From: Nitrospirota bacterium
GTDB lineage: Bacteria > Nitrospirota > 9FT-COMBO-42-15 > HDB-SIOI813
Assembly: GCA_023248365.1 (NCBI GenBank)
Contig: JAHFER010000022.1
Location: 1-12,801 of the forward strand
DNA: 12,801 nucleotides
Direction: 5' to 3'
Notes under the pieces: model-generated
What the model was told of the DNA's origin: nothing
Seen by the model: the letters and a program-made list of their open reading frames with translations, nothing else
Database searches by the model: none
Translations under genes and position numbers: made by a program
Part shown: piece by piece, positions 7,126 through 12,801 of the stretch
How the letters are laid out: each line of letters opens with the position of its first letter
Numbering within the stretch: position 1 is the stretch's first letter

Positions 7126-7578
7126 TTACCTGTCTCCAACCATAGCTGTAAGTTCGGCCTCACAGACCTTTTTGCCATCAACAGTTGCAGTTCCCTTTAG
7201 TTTCCAGAAGGGTTCCCTTGCCTGTATTACCTCAAGCTCAAACCTTATCTGATCTCCAGGTACTACCGGTTTTCTGAATTTTGCCCTGTCTATCCCTGTG
7301 AAATAGACCAATTTATTTGATATGTCCATCTTTTCTTCAGAAGACTTGAATGCCAGCACACCGCCGACCTGTGCCATGGCCTCGATTATCAGGACACCAG
7401 GCATTACCGGATGGCCTGGGAAATGCCCCTGAAAGAATCCCTCATTTATAGTGACATTTTTAATGCCAACAATCCTCTTCCCAAGCTCTATCTCTATAAT
7501 CCTGTCTACAAGAAGAAAGGGATACCTGTGCGGCAGAATCCTCTGAATCTCGATTATATCAATACATGCCTCCGTCAT
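7126..7578 (-). CDS. fabZ: 3-hydroxyacyl-[ACP] dehydratase FabZ
   Basis: FabZ dehydrates beta-hydroxyacyl-ACP to trans-2-enoyl-ACP in fatty acid elongation, using the same hydroxyacyl-ACP pool that LpxA and LpxD draw on. The 150-residue hotdog-fold product contains LPHRYPFLLVDR (15-26), the catalytic His52 in GHFPGHPVMPG and Glu66 in IEAMAQ, spaced exactly as in E. coli FabZ. The start ATG at 7578 overlaps the lpxD stop by one base (TAATG). The upstream sequence is A-rich with no clear Shine-Dalgarno site, so it probably depends on reinitiation after lpxD. Placement between lpxD and lpxA is the standard arrangement. Confidence 0.97.
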   Translation of the reverse strand: MTEACIDIIEIQRILPHRYPFLLVDRIIEIELGKRIVGIKNVTINEGFFQGHFPGHPVMPGVLIIEAMAQVGGVLAFKSSEEKMDISNKLVYFTGIDRAKFRKPVVPGDQIRFELEVIQAREPFWKLKGTATVDGKKVCEAELTAMVGDR

Positions 7579-8630
7579 TACTTTTTATTTTCGATAATCT
7601 TTTCCAACTCCTTAACCTTATTTTCAAGGGATGATAATTTATGTCTCATCTCCGGCAGTCCGTCGAACACAGCCATGGTCCTCAGCCAGTCTCTATGAGG
7701 TATCGCGGGCATTCCTGATACTGTCTGGCCGTCTTTGATATCCTTTGTAACCCCTCCCTTGCCGGCCACGGTTACATTATCTCCAACATGAACATGGCCT
7801 GTTACTCCTGCCTGGCCTGCAAGTGTTACACGGTTCCCTATCGTAGCGCTTCCTGCAATGCCTGCCTGGGCTGCAAATACGCAATCTTCTCCAACTGTAA
7901 CATTATGCGCAACCTGTACCAGGTTGTCTATCTTAGTCCCGCGTTTAATTATTGTGTTTCCGAGGGTTCCCCTGTCTATAGTTGTATTTGCGCCGATCTC
8001 TACGCCATCCTCTATAATTACACCGCCAACCTGAGGTATTTTGTGATGCGTTCCATTGTGGAATACATATCCAAAACCGTCGCTCCCTATAACAGCGCCG
8101 CTGTGAATTATAACACCCTGACCCACTGTAACATTTTCGCGTATGGTTACATTAGGGTATATGACTGAGTCATTTCCAATTAAAGAGCCGTCTCCTATAA
8201 ATGTCCCGGGATAGATAATAACATTATCACCGATTGTTACACAATCACCAAGGTAAACAAAGGGGTATATGCTCACGTCATTACCAACATGAACATCGCT
8301 TCCCATAACAACTGTCGGGTTTACTCCTTTTGAAATATATGGTTTGTCATAAAATATATGGAGCAGTTGAGAAAATGCATAATATGGGTTCTCCACCTTT
8401 ATCACAGGCAGTCTGTCAAAGGTTACATCCTTCGGAAGAACTACTGCTGATGCAGAGGTGTTTTGAAGATCTTTAAGATTTCTTCGATGTGCCAGAAAAC
8501 TAATATCTCCTGAAACTGCATCCTTCAGGCCTGCCACATTGGATATTTCCATATCCCCATATTCACCGGATAACTCTCCTCCAATCCTCTTTGCAATTTC
8601 TCCAAGTGTTATTCTTTTTTTATCTTTCAA
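7578..8630 (-). CDS. lpxD: UDP-3-O-(3-hydroxyacyl)glucosamine N-acyltransferase LpxD
   Basis: LpxD adds the amide-linked hydroxyacyl chain at position 2 of the UDP-3-O-acylglucosamine made by LpxA and LpxC. The 350-residue product has an N-terminal uridine-binding domain (about 1-100, with NVAGLKDAVSGDISFL), a long hexapeptide-repeat beta-helix (about 105-320), IGSDGFGYVF (181-190), the catalytic His242 in VAHNV, and a C-terminal helix rich in Lys/Glu that should form the trimeric bundle. The start is a TTG at 8630 that overlaps the ompH stop as TTGA (4 nt shared). It is the only start that gives the full family N-terminus, as the next in-frame ATG is 26 codons in. AAGGA lies 12 nt upstream, farther than ideal, which fits coupled translation. 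Confidence 0.96.
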   Translation of the reverse strand: MKDKKRITLGEIAKRIGGELSGEYGDMEISNVAGLKDAVSGDISFLAHRRNLKDLQNTSASAVVLPKDVTFDRLPVIKVENPYYAFSQLLHIFYDKPYISKGVNPTVVMGSDVHVGNDVSIYPFVYLGDCVTIGDNVIIYPGTFIGDGSLIGNDSVIYPNVTIRENVTVGQGVIIHSGAVIGSDGFGYVFHNGTHHKIPQVGGVIIEDGVEIGANTTIDRGTLGNTIIKRGTKIDNLVQVAHNVTVGEDCVFAAQAGIAGSATIGNRVTLAGQAGVTGHVHVGDNVTVAGKGGVTKDIKDGQTVSGMPAIPHRDWLRTMAVFDGLPEMRHKLSSLENKVKELEKIIENKK

Positions 8631-9214
8631 TTATCTTTTTTGTCCTTAGTATCTTTATTGTCTTTCTCTTCCTTTGACTGGTTTTTATCAATCTCCTGTA
8701 TCAGCCTGTCAGTAAGATCAAGAGAGGGTTTTGAATAAATAATTGTATTTGATGCCGGATTATTTAAGATCATTGAATAACCCTCTTTTTCTCCAAGTAC
8801 CTTAACAATCTTCTCTACATTTTTATTGAACTCTTCTAATTTCTCAGTTCTTCTCTGCTGTATCTCCTTCTGGAGTTCACCTACCTTCTTCTGATATTCC
8901 ATGTATTTCCTTTGAAGCTGTTCTTCTCTCTCCTGCTTGGCATCAGGACTCAGTATAGCTCCCTGTTTGGATAAATCCTCTTCAAGCCTTTTCAGGTCTT
9001 GCTCCTCAATATCCACTATCTTCTGCCTGCTTTTTACATAATCATTCAGAGAATCCCTGACCTGTTTTCCTAATGTACTCTCATCAAGCACCTTCTGTGC
9101 ATCTACAAAACCAACCTTAAATTCCTCAGATTGGGCCGGACAGGCCGTAAAGGCGTAAAGAGCCAACCCAGTTACAGCAGTGAATAAAACCTTTTTAAAC
9201 ATACTGATTTTCAT
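8627..9214 (-). CDS. ompH: OmpH/Skp-family periplasmic chaperone
   Basis: Skp/OmpH proteins are trimeric periplasmic chaperones that hold unfolded outer-membrane proteins on the way to the BAM complex. The 195-residue product has a basic start, a hydrophobic signal segment to about residue 24 and a probable signal peptidase cut near TACPA/QSEE. Cys25 is present but FTAC is not a good lipobox. The family opening VGFVDAQKVL follows (34-43), then a long charged coiled-coil region (about 50-140) and a Lys/Asp-rich low-complexity tail (about 178-195). The ATG at 9214 has a strong AAGGAG 5 nt upstream, the best ribosome binding site in this block, as expected for its first gene. It follows bamA after a 179-nt repeat-bearing spacer and overlaps lpxD by 4 nt. 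Confidence 0.92.
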   Translation of the reverse strand: MKISMFKKVLFTAVTGLALYAFTACPAQSEEFKVGFVDAQKVLDESTLGKQVRDSLNDYVKSRQKIVDIEEQDLKRLEEDLSKQGAILSPDAKQEREEQLQRKYMEYQKKVGELQKEIQQRRTEKLEEFNKNVEKIVKVLGEKEGYSMILNNPASNTIIYSKPSLDLTDRLIQEIDKNQSKEEKDNKDTKDKKDN

Positions 9215-9250
9215 CTTCTCTCCTTTCGATAACTCGCATTGTCAAAACCT

Positions 9251-9383
9251 AACCACAGAGAACGCAGAGAAAATATTAAATATCAATATATTAACGAGCA
9301 TAATATTCCCTCCCCTCTGTGCCCTCTAATTTATTAGTCTTTTTTATTTGATTTATAATGTCTTTCCCTGTGTCCTCTGTGGT
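9251..9383. repeat. ompH-bamA spacer with CACAGAG-type repeats
   Basis: A direct-orientation arm AACCACAGAGAACGCAGAGA at 9251-9270 faces an inverted arm at 9366-9383 (reading ACCACAGAGGACACAGGG on the other strand). A partial third unit, CCTCTGTGCCCTCT, lies at 9314-9327. The AT-rich DNA between holds no gene I can support; a 60-codon open frame crossing into bamA looks like chance. This is the most diverged of the three copies of this repeat family in the window. Confidence 0.7.
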
Positions 9384-9393
9384 GAATTGCATT

Positions 9394-11691
9394 TTAAAAC
9401 AAAGATCCGATCGAAAACTCCCAAATCCCTTGTCGTTCCCCCGGCTTAGGCTTAAGATTATACCCCCACTCAAGACGCAATGGGCCGATAGGAGAGAGCC
9501 ATCTGAATCCCCCGCCTGCGCTTGTCCTCAAGTCTGATATATTAACACTGTCTTGCTTGCCGAAGCCGGAACCGGCGTCATAAAAGACTACCCCGTTTAT
9601 CCTGGCCTCTTTAACCAAAGGAATTACATATTCTAAATTCATTACCAATTCCTTGTCAGCCCCTAACAGATCCTTTGTTACAGGATCTATTGTAGATGGC
9701 ATAGATGCCTTGCCGTAATCAAACCCTCTTACTGAATATATTCCGCCGACATAGAACTTTTCATTTGCAGGAAATTCATGGCCCCGAAGTCCCTGTCCTT
9801 CAGCATATTTGCCATGAAACATAAATGCTGAATCTAACTTCATGGGGTAATACCACACTGTATCAAGTGTATATTTTGCAAATATGTTATTACCGCCGAG
9901 GAAGCTATCCGCATATTCTACAGATACATTATTTTTATTCCCTGCGCGTGGATCCCAGTAGTTATCCCTGGTATCTCTGGCTGCATAAGTTGTAACACTT
10001 CCTGTTTTTGTTTCACCTTTGGTAAACGAGCTGGGTGGTGTTCCGGTAACTTTAATGGTCTGGATTCCATAAGATACCCCGCCGCTCCAGTATTCACCGT
10101 ATGAACGCCCCAGACCGAGATTGCCGCCTTTACTCTTTACATCATATGTATTAAACGAATTGACAGTATCAAAGATATTTACTGTCAACGATGTTGGTGT
10201 ATCCAGAAAATATGGTTCCTTAAATGTCAGGTCGTAGTTTGTCCTGAGTTTTCCAAATTCACCCTTGAGTTTCAGAAGCTCGCCCTTGCCGAACAAATTT
10301 CCTTCTGAAAGGTCTACCATAGCCACTAAGCCGTAGACTGAGCTGTATCCGCCTCCCATGCTGAAGGACCCTGTAGGTTTTTCCTTAACCTTTACATTCA
10401 GGTCTACCATATCTTTAGTGACTAATTCAGGGACAATCTCGACGTTTTCAAAAAAATTAAGGTTGTTCATACGCTGAAAGCTCCTTTTCAGGGCTGAAGT
10501 ATCGAGATAGTCAAGTTCACTAAGTCTTATCTCCCTCCGTATGACCTTGTCCCTTGTCTTTTCGTTTCCACTGATATTTATCCTTCTGACCTTAATCTTT
10601 TCTCCCTTTTCAATTACTAATGTAATGTCAACATCCTGTGAAGTATCATCAGGTTTTAAGTCAGGGTTTACGTTTGCGAAGGCAAATCCCTTTTCACCAT
10701 ACAGGTCTATTATTTTTGAGATATCTTCACGAAGTGTCCTGCGGCTAAATACCATTCCCTTATGAAGGGTGAGCTTCTTCTCCAGAAAACTGTTTGTGAA
10801 TATATCATCACCCTTAAAGGTAAGGTTTCTGATCCTGAATTTTGCTCCTTCATTGACCCTGAAGATTATCCTCATCCATCTTCCGTCCTCGATTACTTCA
10901 GTTTCCGGCCCGCTTACCTGAACCTGAATAAATCCCCTGTCTAAGTAATAGTCGCGTATCCGGTCAACATCCCCTTCAGCCTCGATCTCTTTATAAATAC
11001 CGGTGCCTGAAAGCCATGATGTGAGGCGGCTATACTGCTTTGTATTGATAGTTTTCTTAACTGAATTTTCCGGTAATTTTCCAGCCCCCTTCTCAACCCC
11101 AATGATTCGTACCTCTTTAATCTTTATCTTCTTACCCTCATTTATAAAAAAGGTAATAGAATCTTTCCCGTCAGGTAATGTCTTTATTACAGGTGTTATT
11201 GAGGCCTCGTAATATCCATCTTCCTGATAGAGTTCTTTGAGCCTTTCCACACTCTCTTTTACCTGTTTGTTGCTAAAGGGAGTTCCTGCAATCAGAGTTA
11301 TCTTTTCTTTCAGTTTTTCAGTTGTAATCTTATCATTGCCGTCGAAATTTATATCTTTAAGAATAGCCCGTTCCCTGACAGAGAATACAAGTTTTATATT
11401 TCCATCAGAAGGCTCTGTATTCACACTTATGTCATCAAAGTAGTCAGTTGAGTAAAGGTTTGCTATATCATCTCTTATCCTGTCAGCAGAAAATATATCC
11501 CCTTCCTTTGTCTTTATCCTTGTCAGAATGGTTGATGCCTCTATCCGCTTATTTCCCTGGACTTCGATGGATTTAATTACATTTGTATCAGGCCTGATTT
11601 GATCCTGTGCAAGTCCTGTATTGATTAAGACAAGGCTGAAAAGACAGCAAAAGAGCAGAGTTAAATGATTAAACAGCCTGAAGAACCTCAT
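9394..11691 (-). CDS. bamA: Outer membrane protein assembly factor BamA
   Basis: BamA is the Omp85-family core of the BAM complex, which folds beta-barrel proteins into the outer membrane. The 765-residue product has a signal peptide (about 1-28, ending GLA/QDQ) and five POTRA repeats (roughly 38-107, 108-185, 189-283, 285-363, 366-438), each opening with the IKSIEVQGN-type strand. A 16-strand barrel follows from about 440. The hallmark VRGF of the conserved barrel loop is at 654-657, and the protein ends in a C-terminal Phe after WEFSIGS, the usual outer-membrane signature. The start ATG at 11691 has a stop codon two codons upstream in frame, so it cannot be longer. The nearest GGGAG is 14 nt upstream, an unusually long spacing. 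It appears to be the first gene of the run, about 40 nt after a predicted promoter. Confidence 0.97.
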   Translation of the reverse strand: MRFFRLFNHLTLLFCCLFSLVLINTGLAQDQIRPDTNVIKSIEVQGNKRIEASTILTRIKTKEGDIFSADRIRDDIANLYSTDYFDDISVNTEPSDGNIKLVFSVRERAILKDINFDGNDKITTEKLKEKITLIAGTPFSNKQVKESVERLKELYQEDGYYEASITPVIKTLPDGKDSITFFINEGKKIKIKEVRIIGVEKGAGKLPENSVKKTINTKQYSRLTSWLSGTGIYKEIEAEGDVDRIRDYYLDRGFIQVQVSGPETEVIEDGRWMRIIFRVNEGAKFRIRNLTFKGDDIFTNSFLEKKLTLHKGMVFSRRTLREDISKIIDLYGEKGFAFANVNPDLKPDDTSQDVDITLVIEKGEKIKVRRINISGNEKTRDKVIRREIRLSELDYLDTSALKRSFQRMNNLNFFENVEIVPELVTKDMVDLNVKVKEKPTGSFSMGGGYSSVYGLVAMVDLSEGNLFGKGELLKLKGEFGKLRTNYDLTFKEPYFLDTPTSLTVNIFDTVNSFNTYDVKSKGGNLGLGRSYGEYWSGGVSYGIQTIKVTGTPPSSFTKGETKTGSVTTYAARDTRDNYWDPRAGNKNNVSVEYADSFLGGNNIFAKYTLDTVWYYPMKLDSAFMFHGKYAEGQGLRGHEFPANEKFYVGGIYSVRGFDYGKASMPSTIDPVTKDLLGADKELVMNLEYVIPLVKEARINGVVFYDAGSGFGKQDSVNISDLRTSAGGGFRWLSPIGPLRLEWGYNLKPKPGERQGIWEFSIGSLF

Positions 11692-11739
11692 GTACTAATC
11701 TACATCTCCCATTTATGTTTAAATATTTTTAAGCAGGAA

Positions 11740-11769
11740 ATAATAACACTTCTGTTAGTATGGTGTAAA
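11740..11769 (-). promoter_or_regulatory. Predicted sigma70-type promoter for the bamA run
   Basis: On the minus strand a -35 box TTTACA (11769-11764, 5 of 6 matches) and a -10 box TATTAT (11745-11740, 5 of 6 matches) are separated by 18 bp. Transcription would start near 11733, giving a 5' leader of about 40 nt before the bamA ATG. The site lies just after the probable terminator of the upstream gene, as expected for the start of a new unit. It is predicted by pattern only. Confidence 0.5.
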
Positions 11770-11773
11770 GGGG

Positions 11774-11808
11774 AAAGAAAATAAGGCAGGGACTGGCTTA
11801 CACCTGCC
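11774..11808 (-). terminator. Probable intrinsic terminator of the DUF4143 ATPase gene
   Basis: Read on the minus strand, GGCAGG (11808-11803, forward CCTGCC) pairs with CCTGCC (11790-11785, forward GGCAGG) across a 12-nt loop and is followed by the T-rich tail TTATTTTCTTT. The TAA stop of the ATPase gene lies within the hairpin loop. The stem is only 6 bp, so strength is uncertain. Confidence 0.45.
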
Positions 11809-12801
11809 ATATTTCCATTACCTTGAAATTATCTGTTAATTTATTAACTTCCTCTGAGAGGACATCGAATGAGATGATGTGAAATTTTATATCCGGATAA
11901 TTTTCTATGAAAATTTTATAATTTTCCTTTTTGAAGTTTTTTAATCTGCTTTTTACTTCAAATGCTTCTTTATCACCCACAACGAAATCTACTTCATTCT
12001 TTTGAATGGTCCGCCAGAACTTAATATTGCTTTCATCATACTTTTCAACTAACTGGCGAAGCGCTGCATTTTCAAGCAACGGCCCGCTGTCCTCTCTCAA
12101 TTCAAGATTTTTAAAATTGTCAGCAAAGAAATTTCTTAACCCGAGGTCTGAGAAATATATTTTGGGCATTTTAGTCAGTTCTTTTCTTATATTCTTAAAA
12201 AAGGGTCTTATCAATCGAATATGAAAGGATTTTTGCATAACAAATAAGTAATTATCAATGGATGATTTTGAGACTCCTAAAGTTGCTGATAGTTCTGAGG
12301 TATTTATCAGGCTGCCGATTTGTTGAGATAATATCTTGAAAAGCTTATAGAATATTTCACTATGCCGGATGTTTGCATCATAAATATCTTTCTTAATATA
12401 TGAATAGGCAAGCTCCTGCATAATCTCCTGTTTCTCTTCAAGCGGAGCCAGCACAACACGGGGATAACCGCCATATATAATGTACTCTCTGAAATATAAT
12501 GATACCTTTTCCTTTTCCTGCATACTTAAATTTCCAAAATCTTTCACGGACATATCATTATCATTTTTAAACCGCAAAAATTCTCTGAAAGATAATGTTG
12601 AAACATTGAATATTCTCTTACGGCCTGCTAATGAATCCTTAAATTTTGCATCGAGGTAAAAGGCAGATGACCCTGATACTAACATTTTTATTTTTCCGCT
12701 GTATTCATCAAAAAAATATTTAAGAAAATTTGATGGATTTTTGAGATACTGGATTTCATCAATAAGAATAAAATTCTTTATGCTTAAATCCATAGTAAAT
12801 A
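11798..12801 (-). CDS. AAA_14/DUF4143-type ATPase (5' end cut by window edge)
   Basis: This is the C-terminal part of an ATP-binding protein of the AAA_14 plus DUF4143 type, common in bacteria and archaea with no settled function. The frame is open to the window edge, so the ATG at 12793 is probably internal; the P-loop (Walker A) part should lie just outside. Counting from that Met: Walker B FILIDEIQ (8-15), sensor-like VSGSSAFYL (39-47), LAGRKRIF (55-62), YGGYPRVV (107-114), then a winged-helix-like region (about 145-190, ISTxELSATLGVSKSSI-like). A C-terminal domain carries NEVDFVV (266-272) and FEVK (278-281), the spacing seen in degenerate PD-(D/E)xK nuclease folds. It has its own probable terminator and looks unrelated to the lipid A genes. 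Confidence 0.85.
   Translation of the reverse strand, partial: FTMDLSIKNFILIDEIQYLKNPSNFLKYFFDEYSGKIKMLVSGSSAFYLDAKFKDSLAGRKRIFNVSTLSFREFLRFKNDNDMSVKDFGNLSMQEKEKVSLYFREYIIYGGYPRVVLAPLEEKQEIMQELAYSYIKKDIYDANIRHSEIFYKLFKILSQQIGSLINTSELSATLGVSKSSIDNYLFVMQKSFHIRLIRPFFKNIRKELTKMPKIYFSDLGLRNFFADNFKNLELREDSGPLLENAALRQLVEKYDESNIKFWRTIQKNEVDFVVGDKEAFEVKSRLKNFKKENYKIFIENYPDIKFHIISFDVLSEEVNKLTDNFKVMEIWQV

Noticed and set aside
7125..7181. Longer LpxA starting at 7181 within fabZ
   Set aside because: The 19 extra residues do not resemble LpxA and would overlap fabZ; the ATG at 7124 sits one base after the fabZ stop with AGG upstream.
9225..9250. TTGACA-like box upstream of ompH as a promoter
   Set aside because: It lies too close to the ompH ATG for a -10 box and leader to fit, and no matching -10 is present at 16-18 bp.
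1381..9383. CACAGAG repeats as a CRISPR array
   Set aside because: The units are paired in inverted orientation within each spacer, kilobases apart between pairs, with no regular direct repeats or spacers and no cas genes.
9291..9473. 60-codon minus-strand open frame spanning the ompH-bamA spacer and the end of bamA
   Set aside because: It overlaps the bamA C-terminus in another frame and runs through repeat DNA; the translation has no recognisable features or credible ribosome binding site.
253..12224. Many plus-strand open frames of 60 to 158 codons
   Set aside because: All but small parts lie opposite well-supported minus-strand genes, and their translations show no family motifs. They are antisense shadows.
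1..12801. A novel defence, phage or mobile gene system
   Set aside because: No transposase, integrase, restriction, toxin-antitoxin or phage gene is seen. All complete genes except the Gfo/Idh oxidoreductase have clear envelope-biogenesis assignments, and the edge ATPase alone is not evidence of such a system.

Overview
The window looks like part of the chromosome of a Gram-negative (diderm) bacterium of low-to-moderate GC. It holds one long minus-strand run of outer-membrane genes: BamA for barrel-protein assembly, an OmpH/Skp-type chaperone, and most of the Raetz pathway for lipid A. Read in the direction of transcription the order is bamA - ompH - lpxD - fabZ - lpxA - lpxI - Gfo/Idh oxidoreductase - lpxB - msbA - lpxK - lpxL-type acyltransferase (cut by the left edge). 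The use of LpxI rather than LpxH, a Gfo/Idh oxidoreductase inside the cluster, and the abundant palindromic intergenic repeats fit Nitrospirota- or Desulfobacterota-like environmental lineages. That taxonomic guess is inference, not something the sequence proves.

Layout from the right edge leftwards. 12801-11798 is the 3' part of an unrelated DUF4143-type AAA ATPase whose Walker A region lies outside the window; a probable intrinsic terminator follows it. A good sigma70-like promoter at 11740-11769 then appears to start the bamA run. bamA (11691-9394) is followed by a repeat-bearing spacer and then a tightly packed block, ompH-lpxD-fabZ-lpxA-lpxI (9214-5546), whose stop and start codons overlap or are one base apart. 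A second repeat-bearing spacer separates the Gfo/Idh gene (5410-4469). A G/C-tract palindromic element of about 117 bp follows, then lpxB-msbA (overlapping by 19 nt), another repeat-bearing spacer, lpxK, a third kind of palindrome, and the start of the lpxL-type gene.

How the genes work together: LpxA acylates UDP-GlcNAc at position 3, LpxD adds the amide-linked chain, and LpxI releases lipid X (2,3-diacylglucosamine 1-phosphate). LpxB joins lipid X to UDP-diacylglucosamine, LpxK phosphorylates the disaccharide, an LpxL-type enzyme adds a secondary acyl chain, and MsbA flips the product across the inner membrane. FabZ supplies the fatty-acid branch that competes with LpxA/LpxC for hydroxyacyl-ACP. 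BamA and OmpH handle the outer-membrane protein side. lpxC and waaA (kdtA) are not in the window.

I do not see an undescribed defence or mobile system. The points most worth a second look are the Gfo/Idh gene (a possible GnnA-like UDP-GlcNAc 3-dehydrogenase without its usual aminotransferase partner), the alanine at the LpxA acyl-chain ruler position, the run of TTG starts, and the rule that every loose gene junction inside the lipid A run carries a palindromic repeat while every tight junction carries none.
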